Source of the DNA: Saprospiraceae bacterium
GTDB lineage: Bacteria > Bacteroidota > Bacteroidia > Chitinophagales > Saprospiraceae
Direction: 5' to 3'
Assembly (NCBI GenBank): GCA_020628085.1
Contig: JAHDFQ010000006.1
Coordinates: forward strand, 5,375 to 44,224
DNA length: 38,850 bases
Translations under genes and position numbers: made by a program
Shown: piece by piece, positions 9,700 to 16,284 of the stretch
Layout: each line of letters begins with the position of its first letter
Position numbering within the stretch: position 1 is the stretch's first letter
Notes under the pieces: model-generated
The model's input: only the letters and a program-made list of their open reading frames with translations
Database searches by the model: none
Told to the model about the DNA's origin: nothing

Positions 9700-9993
9700 A
9701 TGAATTATACGCTAGTCAATAATGAAGCCGCTAAACAATATGAATTTGACGTAGATGGCAAAATTGCAAAAATTGAATACATTCGGACAACCGATAAAAT
9801 TTTTTTGACACATACCGAGGTGCCCGTAGGCTTAGAAGGAAAAGGCATTGGTTCTGCTTTGGTAAAAGCCGTGTTGGAAGATGTCAAAAAAAAAGATTTG
9901 ATTTTAGTTCCCCTTTGTCCTTTTGTAGCAGCTTACATAAAGCGACACCCAGAGTGGAAAACATTGGTATTAAAAGGCGTAAAAATAGATTAA
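9700..9993 (+). CDS. Short GNAT-family N-acetyltransferase (YidJ/Gcn5-related type)
   Basis: The 97-residue protein is a minimal GNAT fold of the Acetyltransf_CG type. The acetyl-CoA pyrophosphate loop reads LEGKGIGSALV (about 45-55), followed by the helix VKAVLEDVKKK and the PLCPFVAAYIKRHPEW segment that is highly conserved in this small subfamily. Normal family length is 90-105 residues, so it is complete. Substrates of this branch are generally unknown. The stop is one base before the ATG of the iron-sulfur gene, so the two are almost surely in one operon. Confidence 0.88.
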   Translation: MNYTLVNNEAAKQYEFDVDGKIAKIEYIRTTDKIFLTHTEVPVGLEGKGIGSALVKAVLEDVKKKDLILVPLCPFVAAYIKRHPEWKTLVLKGVKID

Positions 9994-9994
9994 T

Positions 9995-10426
9995 ATGAGT
10001 AAAAAAGACGTAGTTAAAGAGTATAGCAACGGTGAGTTAACTGTTGTTTGGAAACCTGCTAAATGTTTTCATGCTAAGGTGTGTATAAATATGCTTCCAG
10101 AAGTATATGACCCTAAAGCTAAACCTTGGATCAAACCAAATAATGCTAGCACAGAGGCTTTAAAGGCTCAAATTGATAAATGTCCATCGGGTGCGTTGAG
10201 CTATTATACCAATGATGCTAGTGAAGATAAGGTAGATGCTTCTCCTGAAACCAAAGTAGAAATGTTGAAAAATGGGCCGTTATTGGTGTATGGAACCTTA
10301 AATATTAGTGATTTGGATGGAAATATCGAAACTAAGGAAGATAAAACGGCTTTTTGTCGTTGCGGACATTCCAACAACAAACCTTATTGCGATGGCTCAC
10401 ACGCAAAATCTAATTTTGAAGGATAA
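9995..10426 (+). CDS. Fer4_19 plus CDGSH iron-sulfur protein
   Basis: This 143-residue protein joins two iron-sulfur modules. The N-terminal half (about 1-75) is a divergent Fer4_19 domain with Cys24, Cys30 and Cys63 (WKPAKCFHAKVC, IDKCPSGAL). The C-terminal half carries a CDGSH motif, CRCGHSNNKPYCDGSH, giving the 3Cys-1His 2Fe-2S ligands C121, C123, C132 and H136. Both modules look intact. This fusion is known in bacteria and probably serves electron transfer or redox sensing in the cytosol. Its partners are unknown. It is sandwiched between the GNAT gene (1-base gap) and the ACT gene (8-base gap), which indicates co-expression. Confidence 0.9.
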   Translation: MSKKDVVKEYSNGELTVVWKPAKCFHAKVCINMLPEVYDPKAKPWIKPNNASTEALKAQIDKCPSGALSYYTNDASEDKVDASPETKVEMLKNGPLLVYGTLNISDLDGNIETKEDKTAFCRCGHSNNKPYCDGSHAKSNFEG

Positions 10427-10434
10427 TCCGTAAT

Positions 10435-10851
10435 ATGGCTAAACTAACAGGTGTCACCAATCTCCAACAGCTCATTGCCAATATGGAACCCGTCTTGAAC
10501 GAGGGCGAATATGTTTTTGCGATCGTAACGAGTTTAGAGGGAATTCCAAGAAATAGCACCATTTGCGAGATTCAAGAAAAAGAAGGAACGACACTTATCC
10601 TATCAAAGGTAAATGCAGAAAAACTCGGGTTATCCTTTGAATATATTGCGGCTTGGATCACGCTGAATATTCATTCTTCTTTGGAAGCTGTGGGACTAAC
10701 AGCAGCCTTTGCAACGGAATTAGGTAACCATAATATTAGTTGTAATGTCGTAGCGGGTTATTACCACGATCATATTTTTGTAGACATTAAAGATGCCCAA
10801 AAAGCGATGGAGGTACTATGGGAAATGACTAAATCAGATTTAGTGAAATGA
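10435..10851 (+). CDS. Tandem ACT-domain protein (ACT_3/ACT_7 type)
   Basis: The 138-residue protein has an N-terminal ACT_3-like half (LNEGEYVFAIVTSLEG, residues about 20-36) and a C-terminal ACT_7-like half (SLEAVGLTAAFATELGNHNISCNVVAGYYHDHIFV, about 82-117). Proteins of this shape are free-standing regulatory ACT proteins that may bind amino acids; no ligand can be assigned from sequence. It follows the iron-sulfur gene by 8 bases and is the last gene of the set. Its end is convergent with the DUF1572 gene 29 bases away. The last bases of the gene (10842-10857) are repeated exactly on the far side of that neighbour. Confidence 0.85.
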   Translation: MAKLTGVTNLQQLIANMEPVLNEGEYVFAIVTSLEGIPRNSTICEIQEKEGTTLILSKVNAEKLGLSFEYIAAWITLNIHSSLEAVGLTAAFATELGNHNISCNVVAGYYHDHIFVDIKDAQKAMEVLWEMTKSDLVK

Positions 10852-10857
10852 TGACTC
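10842..10857 (+). repeat. 16-nt direct repeat, left copy
   Basis: AGTGAAATGATGACTC occurs here, overlapping the stop of the ACT gene, and again identically at 11473-11488. The two copies bracket the DUF1572 gene. Confidence 0.85.
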
Positions 10858-10880
10858 ATGCTATCATTCCATTTATAATC

Positions 10881-11447
10881 CTACTCTTTATTCAAAAACT
10901 CATCCGTAAAATGTTCACGTCGTTTTTCTTGTGCAAACTTATCAGTATTATAAGCGATCGAACCACCACGAGGAATAGACAAACTTTGCCAATTATCACT
11001 AGCAATAATTCGAGCCAGAAACACCAGTTGTCCAACATGATAACTATAATGTGCTAACTGCCGATTGATTGCTTCTGTAATAGTATGCCCTTGATTTCGG
11101 ATATAAATGAGTTCTTCTAAATCATCGTCTTGAAGTGGTTTGAGTGCATCGAAAAGGCATTCCCAACCTGCTTCCCATTTATCAATCAACTCCGTTCTTG
11201 ATTTAATGTTATTATCAAACTCTGCTTCTCTCTGCCGCCATTCCTTTTCTCCATCTTCTGTTCTAAAATTTGTCCAGCGAGATAGCATATTGCCCCAAAG
11301 ATGTTTGACAATAGATGCCATGCTATTGCTTTCGGGAGTTATTTGCCAAAATAATTGTTCATCAGGTACTTGCGCTATCGCTTTTTCACCCAGTGATTTG
11401 TAGTATTCAAATTGTCGTTGAATGGAAGAAAGGTAGGAATGGGACAT
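10881..11447 (-). CDS. DUF1572 (DinB-like) family protein
   Basis: I take the start at 11447 (MSHSYLSSIQ) rather than the longer frame from 11543, because that upstream extension overlaps a hairpin region and has no family resemblance. The 188-residue protein is a four-helix DinB-superfamily member of the DUF1572 type. His49 (VKHLWGN), His133 and His137 (LAHYSYHVGQLV) fit the three-histidine metal site of the superfamily. The C-terminus has the RGGS segment typical of DUF1572. Some DinB-like proteins are thiol-dependent transferases; the reaction here is unknown. The gene is convergent with the ACT gene and downstream of the TlpA-like gene on the same strand. Confidence 0.85.
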   Translation of the reverse strand: MSHSYLSSIQRQFEYYKSLGEKAIAQVPDEQLFWQITPESNSMASIVKHLWGNMLSRWTNFRTEDGEKEWRQREAEFDNNIKSRTELIDKWEAGWECLFDALKPLQDDDLEELIYIRNQGHTITEAINRQLAHYSYHVGQLVFLARIIASDNWQSLSIPRGGSIAYNTDKFAQEKRREHFTDEFLNKE

Positions 11448-11472
11448 AATCTTTTTATTGTAATGAATATAA

Positions 11473-11503
11473 AGTGAAATGATGACTCTAGTCACCATTT
11501 CAC
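11473..11503 (-). repeat. 13-bp stem hairpin containing the right copy of the 16-nt direct repeat
   Basis: GTGAAATGATGAC (11474-11486) pairs with GTCACCATTTCAC (11491-11503) with one mismatch and a 4-base loop. The left arm is the second copy of the repeat seen at 10842-10857. On the minus strand it is followed by TTTATATT, so it could also act as a terminator between the TlpA-like and DUF1572 genes. Confidence 0.7.
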
Positions 11504-11504
11504 T

Positions 11505-11584
11505 ACACAAAAACAAAACCCCTTGCGCTTTGGTTAAACACAAGAGGTTTGCAATGTTTGTTTATACACGCTCTTAAAAAGAGC
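11505..11584 (-). terminator. Terminator region of the TlpA-like gene
   Basis: Reading on the minus strand, a 6-bp hairpin (GCTCTT/AAGAGC, 11570-11584) comes first. Then AAACCTCTTG (11541-11550) pairs with CAAGGGGTTT (11516-11525) with one mismatch, followed by TTTTGTTTTTG. This fits an imperfect intrinsic terminator. Confidence 0.6.
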
Positions 11585-11602
11585 TATCTGAATAGCAGCA
11601 GT

Positions 11603-12103
11603 TTACTTCTCTGCTAGTTCTTTGATTTTATCTTCCAACTCGTACTCATCACCAGGTACATAGCCCGAATGTGAGTAAACAATCACACCATCTTGATCAA
11701 TCACAAATGTCTGTGGTACAGTTTGAAAGTTTAATGCCTTTTGTAATTCCTGATTGGCATCTGATAAAATCGTATATTCCCAACCTTTTGTATTCACCAT
11801 TCCTGGTACTTTTGCCAAAGCACGCTGCGTGTCAATCGTCACCGCCACCAACTCCATATCATACTCCTCTACCCAATCAGGATAAATATCTGCAATAGCG
11901 TCTAGCTCTTTTTTACAAGGAGAACACCAAGTCGCCCAAAAACTCAATACCGTTATTTTTCCATTGTTTGCAAAATCTTGAATATTTACGGTTTTACCAT
12001 CTAAAGTTTTTACAGGAATACTAGGAACATCACGCTGCGCAAAAAGAGTGGTGGAAAGTACTAAACCAGCCATCAAGGCAAAACATTTCAAAAGACTATT
12101 CAT
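11603..12103 (-). CDS. TlpA-type exported thioredoxin-like protein
   Basis: The 166-residue protein has a signal peptide (about 1-22, MNSLLKCFALMAGLVLSTTLFAQ) and one AhpC-TSA/redoxin fold. The active site is WATWCSPCKKE with Cys60 and Cys63; the cis-proline loop is TVPQTFVID. It should act in the periplasm as a thiol-disulfide oxidoreductase. It lies divergent from the DUF6029 and Omp28-like genes (429-base gap). Omp28-like proteins also carry a CXXC redox-type motif, so a shared role in folding or handling of exported proteins is plausible, but this is inference from neighbourhood. Confidence 0.9.
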   Translation of the reverse strand: MNSLLKCFALMAGLVLSTTLFAQRDVPSIPVKTLDGKTVNIQDFANNGKITVLSFWATWCSPCKKELDAIADIYPDWVEEYDMELVAVTIDTQRALAKVPGMVNTKGWEYTILSDANQELQKALNFQTVPQTFVIDQDGVIVYSHSGYVPGDEYELEDKIKELAEK

Positions 12104-12532
12104 TATATACGATCTTTTATAAATTTTAATAAAAATAAGTGTTAAAAGTAGTTGCTTTCATTATTTGGTTCATAGCTATCTAAGAAGTTCACCAAAAAAT
12201 CATTCGCAATCTTTATCAATTTAAATGCTTATTCTTTTTATGATGAACAACATTATAAGACAAGCAAATAGATAAAAGCATTTTCCCGACAAAAATAACC
12301 GCAAAAAACTAGAAGAAAAAGTATTTTTACGTTTAGTTTTGGTTGGTATTTGACTCAAATTACTACTATTTTGAACTCAATGCTCGAATTTAGACTTGGT
12401 TTAACTAATTTTTAACCAAGCTTGTTCAATTGGTTATCAAAATTATAAAACAAACGAAACAAAAATCAATTTTATATCAGATCAGTTAATTGGATTAACC
12501 AACCATCTACTGCTCCAACTTTTAATAAGTTT
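12104..12532. other. Divergent intergenic region between tlpA-like and DUF6029 genes
   Basis: These 429 AT-rich bases should hold the promoters of both flanking genes. I found no clear TAnnTTTG core. One inverted repeat, CTTGGTT (12395-12401) with AACCAAG (12414-12420), lies about 115 bases before the DUF6029 ATG and could be an operator, but this is weak. No RNA gene was recognised. Confidence 0.5.
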
Positions 12533-14230
12533 ATGAATCATTTTCCAAACATTCGATTTCAAGCAGTATTGCTGCTATTCACATTGACTACTTGTTCTTT
12601 ATTGCATGCTCAACAAAATAATAATGGTGGCGGTAGGCTGACAGGTAATCTAGAACTCAACGCTAATTTCTTTCAACGAGATACGCTGATTGGTGCAGCC
12701 AATACCCCTCAATATGACCGCCAGCTATTTGGTGGTGAATCTTGGTTGAACATGAATTATAACAATTGGGGTTTTGATATTGGTGTTCGATTTGATTTTT
12801 TCCACAATTCAAATATCATCAATCCACAAGGTTCATTCAATGGACAGGGTGTGGGTCGCTGGTACATTCGTAAAAAAGTAGATAAACTAGGCGTCGAAAT
12901 AGGCTATATCTACGATCAAATTGGTAGTGGTATTATTTACAGAGCTTTTGAAGAACGTCCACTAGCAATTGATAATGCTTTGTATGGTGGTAAATTGACT
13001 TATGATATTGCGCCCAATTGGCAGATTAAAGGCTTTATGGGCAAACAGAAACAACAATTTGGATTGTATGATTCTGTTATCAAAGGAGCAAGTATTGACG
13101 GATTTATTGCTATTGATTCGTCTGGCTTGACCTTAGCACCTGGTATTGGTGCAGTAAATAGAACACTAGATGATGCTACTATGAACTTGCTAGCAGCCGA
13201 CATTCGTACCTATCATAGTATTAATAGTGATTTTGTTTTTGAACCAAAGTACAACGTACATGCTTTTAGTATATATAATAATTTGACTTATAAAGGGTTT
13301 AATTGGTATGTAGAAGCAGCTTATAAAACACCAGAGGCTCTTGAAAATGTAATTGATACTATTCCAGTCACTTTCATAAACGAAGCTGGAACGGCTATTT
13401 ACACCAGTTTGAGTTATACTCAAAAAGGGTTGGGCATTACAGCTGAATATAAGCGAAATGAAAATTTTGTATTCAGAACTCGCCCACAAGAACAACTAAA
13501 CAGAGGTTTGGTTAACTTTTTGCCCCCTTTAACAAGAGTGAATACATATAGAATGACGGCTCGATACAATGCCGCTACGCAATTTATGGGAGAGCAAGCC
13601 TACCAATTGGATATTACTTATGCACCCATCAAAAAGCTGTTAATTAATGGTAATTATTCTGATATTACTGATTTAGATAATCAACGTTTATACAAAGAAT
13701 ATTTATTAGAAATTACTTATAAATACAAACGAAAGTGGCAGTTGATTGCGGGCGTTCAACGACAAGTATATAACCAAGAATTGTATGAGGTGAAGCCGGG
13801 TGTACCCAACGTAGAAACAGTTACACCTTATGCTGAATTTCTGTATAAATTTACTCGTAAGAAGTCACTGCGTCTCGAAGCGCAAGTCATGACGGTGGGT
13901 ACTTATATAGACCCAGAAACTCAAAAAAAGACCAGACACGATTATGGGAATTGGATTTTTGCCTTAGCAGAGTATAGCATTGCACCACACTGGACGCTTA
14001 CCGTTTCAGATATGTACAATGTTGTTCCAGGTAAAAATTCTCCTACGGATAGCAACGGAAAAAAATTAGCGATCCACTATCCTCGTTTTGACATATTTTA
14101 TACGAATAAAGCCAACCGATATTCGTTGAGCTATGTTAAACAAGTTGAAGGTGTGGTTTGTACAGGAGGAATTTGCCGTTTAGAACCTGCGTTTAGTGGT
14201 GTTAAAATGACGATAACTTCTTCGTTTTAA
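12533..14230 (+). CDS. DUF6029 family outer-membrane beta-barrel protein
   Basis: The 565-residue protein has a signal peptide (about 1-26, ending LLHAQ), a Gly/Asn linker and then alternating amphipathic strands rich in aromatic residues to the last residue (KMTITSSF, ending in Phe), typical of an outer-membrane barrel. The pattern GRLTGNLELNANFFQRD, GGESWLNMNYNNWGFDIGVRFDFF and IGYIYDQIGSGIIYRAFEERPL matches the DUF6029 family of Bacteroidota. Function is unknown. An Omp28-like lipoprotein lies downstream and the two may be one transcription unit, interrupted by a 170-bp MITE-like element that begins 10 bases after this stop codon. Confidence 0.85.
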   Translation: MNHFPNIRFQAVLLLFTLTTCSLLHAQQNNNGGGRLTGNLELNANFFQRDTLIGAANTPQYDRQLFGGESWLNMNYNNWGFDIGVRFDFFHNSNIINPQGSFNGQGVGRWYIRKKVDKLGVEIGYIYDQIGSGIIYRAFEERPLAIDNALYGGKLTYDIAPNWQIKGFMGKQKQQFGLYDSVIKGASIDGFIAIDSSGLTLAPGIGAVNRTLDDATMNLLAADIRTYHSINSDFVFEPKYNVHAFSIYNNLTYKGFNWYVEAAYKTPEALENVIDTIPVTFINEAGTAIYTSLSYTQKGLGITAEYKRNENFVFRTRPQEQLNRGLVNFLPPLTRVNTYRMTARYNAATQFMGEQAYQLDITYAPIKKLLINGNYSDITDLDNQRLYKEYLLEITYKYKRKWQLIAGVQRQVYNQELYEVKPGVPNVETVTPYAEFLYKFTRKKSLRLEAQVMTVGTYIDPETQKKTRHDYGNWIFALAEYSIAPHWTLTVSDMYNVVPGKNSPTDSNGKKLAIHYPRFDIFYTNKANRYSLSYVKQVEGVVCTGGICRLEPAFSGVKMTITSSF

Positions 14231-14418
14231 TTAGAATATTACTAGACCCGACAAAAAAATATTTTCTTAATATGTTAGCCACAGAGACGCTGAGATACAG
14301 AGGAAAATACAAAGAAAACCTAAGAACTCTGCGACCCTGCGTGCAGCAGGCAAGTTTGTGCCTCTGTAGCAAATCATATGAGTATTTTCTATTTTTGTTG
14401 GGTTGAGTATTAGAATAT
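14231..14418. mobile_element. MITE-like element with 18-bp terminal inverted repeats and 9-bp target duplication
   Basis: A 170-bp body (14240-14409) starts TACTAGACCCGACAAAAA and ends TTTTTGTTGGGTTGAGTA, which are inverted repeats matching at 15 of 18 positions. It is flanked by the identical 9-mer TTAGAATAT at 14231-14239 and 14410-14418, as expected for a target-site duplication. Inside is a second inverted pair, GCCACAGAG (14278-14286) with CTCTGTAGC (14362-14370), belonging to the CACAGAG/CTCTGTG intergenic repeats widespread in Bacteroidota. It contains no ORF, so any transposase must act in trans. The two features are seen directly; mobility is inferred. Confidence 0.7.
14336..14354. 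repeat. GC-rich 19-mer repeat, copy 1
   Basis: CCTGCGTGCAGCAGGCAAG lies inside the MITE-like element and matches 17 of 19 bases with 23709-23727. It is a partly decayed palindrome compared with the second copy and stands out as GC-rich. Confidence 0.75.
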
Positions 14419-14442
14419 ATAAAGCTTATAATAATTTAGATT

Positions 14443-15300
14443 ATGAAAAACTTGATTTATTTCCTGTTCGCCTTTGCCCTTTTATCAACGGGCTGTGAAG
14501 AAATTCCACCAGACGTTTCACCTCCAAATGGTGGTAATAATTCTGAAGAAATTGACGTCAATTTAGAAGATCAACCACGTCAAGTATTGATTGAAGAATT
14601 TACAGGTGTACGTTGTGTCAACTGCCCTGAGGGTAGTGAACAACTAGAGACGATGCTTAATACCTATGGCAATCAATTAGTGGCGGTTTCTATTCATGCG
14701 GGCTTCTTTTCGCCACCACATAATGAGAGTTTATATGATTTTAGAACCGATGATGGAACAGCTATATTAAATTATTTGGAACAACCTATTGGTTTTCCAA
14801 CGGCAGTTGTGGATCGTAAGTTATTTCAAGGAGAAGCTAGTTTACAAATTGCGCAAAGTACTTGGAATGGTCATGTGGATGAACAATTGGTAGAAGAACC
14901 AAAGATAAAAATTGGAATTGATCCGACATTTAGTATGACAGATCGAAACCTAACGGTTGATTTGACATTTTTACCAACTGAAAATCTCAGTAATGAGGAT
15001 TTACGTTATACTGTTATGATTACAGAAAATAATATTGTCGATTATCAAACTATCCCAGTACAAGGTGATATTCCAGATTATAATCATAAACACGTTTTTC
15101 GAGATGTGATTACCACAAATTTCGATGGTGATCCTATTACAGAAGATATTTTGGACGGATTTTCTTTTGAAAAAAGTATCAATTATACCCTTCCCGAAAA
15201 TTGGGATGAAAATGAATGTACCGTTATTGCTTTTGTACATTATTCAAGCAATAATAACAAGGAAGTTCTACAAGCGGCTGAAGTAGATTTGGTGAACTGA
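14443..15300 (+). CDS. Omp28-related lipoprotein with thioredoxin-like CXXC
   Basis: The 285-residue protein starts with a lipoprotein signal (LLSTGC, Cys18 as lipidated residue), followed by an acidic/Asn-rich linker. The mature domain carries EEFTGVRCVNCPEG with Cys58 and Cys61, the thioredoxin-like motif of Omp28-related proteins (named after the Porphyromonas gingivalis protein). The segments VSIHAGFF and GFPTAVVDRK fit the same fold, with GFPTAV holding the cis-Pro position. The second half is a beta-rich domain. It probably sits in the outer membrane, periplasm- or surface-facing. Upstream is a DUF6029 barrel; a bidirectional terminator follows at 15343-15393. Confidence 0.87.
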   Translation: MKNLIYFLFAFALLSTGCEEIPPDVSPPNGGNNSEEIDVNLEDQPRQVLIEEFTGVRCVNCPEGSEQLETMLNTYGNQLVAVSIHAGFFSPPHNESLYDFRTDDGTAILNYLEQPIGFPTAVVDRKLFQGEASLQIAQSTWNGHVDEQLVEEPKIKIGIDPTFSMTDRNLTVDLTFLPTENLSNEDLRYTVMITENNIVDYQTIPVQGDIPDYNHKHVFRDVITTNFDGDPITEDILDGFSFEKSINYTLPENWDENECTVIAFVHYSSNNNKEVLQAAEVDLVN

Positions 15301-15342
15301 TCTAGCCTTCATTGCACATCACAATAGTTTATAATTTTTTAT

Positions 15343-15393
15343 AAAAAAAGCCTGTTCGTTCGTTTTCTAAAACGAGTTAACAGGCTTTTTTTA
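15343..15393 (+). terminator. Rho-independent terminator of the Omp28-like gene
   Basis: GCCTGTT (15350-15356) pairs with AACAGGC (15379-15385), with further pairing of CGTTTT to AAAACG in the stem. The hairpin is flanked by seven A and seven T residues, so it could work in both directions. Confidence 0.9.
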
Positions 15394-15481
15394 TCGAACA
15401 AACCATTCCTTGGACAGTTATAGGTGAGGTATCTATGTCTATTGACATAACGAGATTTTAAACCATATAACTCAATAACCA

Positions 15482-16237
15482 ATGAAAAATAAAACTATTA
15501 TTATTACAGGAGGAGCAGGTGAAATAGGTGTTGCCACAGCTAAATTATTCTTGAAAGCAAAATGCAATATTCTATTGGTAGATATTGATAAAAAACAATT
15601 AAACACCGTCAAAAAAGACATGAATAGTGATAAAGTAGCTATTTGTGTAGCAGATGTTACCAAGGAAGCCGATGTCAAAAAATATGTCAAGAAAGCCGAA
15701 AAGGAATTTGGTAGTATTGATATGTTTTTCAACAACGCAGGTATTGAAGGAGTCGTTACCCCCTTAACCGAACTCAAAGCAAAAGATTTCGATCAAGTTA
15801 TGCAAGTAAATGTATACGGTGTGGTATACGGCATGAAGCACGTGATGAAATCTATGAGTAAATCAGGTGGTGGAAGTATCGTTATTACTTCATCAGTTGC
15901 AGGTCTGCAAGGAACGGCAGGAATGATGCCTTATATTACCAGTAAACATGCCACTATCGGAGTAATGAGAACAGCAGCATTAGAAGGTGCTGATATGGGT
16001 ATCCGAGTCAATTCGGTACACCCAGGAGTGGTTGATTCTAGAATGATGGATTCTATCGAACAAGGTCTAGGTGGAGACGAAGCAGAATCCGTAAAGGAAG
16101 GTTTCAAGGCTCAAATCCCATTAGGAAAATACGCACAAGAAGACGAAATAGCAGATACCGTTTTCTTTTTACTAAGTAATAAAGCCCGATATACAACGGG
16201 TGCTACCTATGTTGTAGATGGTGGTTTAACTGCATAG
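15482..16237 (+). CDS. SDR-family NAD(P)-dependent oxidoreductase
   Basis: The 251-residue classical SDR has a Rossmann cofactor loop TGGAGEIG (9-16), NNAG (84-87), Asn110, Ser137/138, and the catalytic pair Tyr151 and Lys155 in YITSKHA. VDGG near the C-terminus is also typical. Asp35 after the second strand (LLVDID) suggests NAD rather than NADP. One deviation is Glu14 where most members have the second Gly of TGxxxGxG. The substrate cannot be read from sequence; the family includes glucose/ribitol-type and 3-oxoacyl reductases. It is monocistronic, between terminators at 15343 and 16245. Confidence 0.9.
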   Translation: MKNKTIIITGGAGEIGVATAKLFLKAKCNILLVDIDKKQLNTVKKDMNSDKVAICVADVTKEADVKKYVKKAEKEFGSIDMFFNNAGIEGVVTPLTELKAKDFDQVMQVNVYGVVYGMKHVMKSMSKSGGGSIVITSSVAGLQGTAGMMPYITSKHATIGVMRTAALEGADMGIRVNSVHPGVVDSRMMDSIEQGLGGDEAESVKEGFKAQIPLGKYAQEDEIADTVFFLLSNKARYTTGATYVVDGGLTA

Positions 16238-16244
16238 TTTTTCA

Positions 16245-16282
16245 AAAAATAGCCGTTTCCAGTACTGAAAACGGCTATTTTT
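16245..16282. terminator. Bidirectional terminator between SDR and DUF885 genes
   Basis: AAAAATAGCCGTTT (16245-16258) pairs perfectly with AAACGGCTATTTTT (16269-16282) around a 10-base loop. The A-run and T-run arms let it serve the plus-strand SDR and the minus-strand DUF885 gene, whose stop is only 3 bases away. Confidence 0.92.
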
Positions 16283-16284
16283 CA

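Noticed and set aside
11448-11543. N-terminal extension of the DUF1572 protein from an upstream ATG
   Set aside because: The added residues would be translated from the hairpin and terminator region and do not resemble the family; MSHSYLSSIQ is the natural start.
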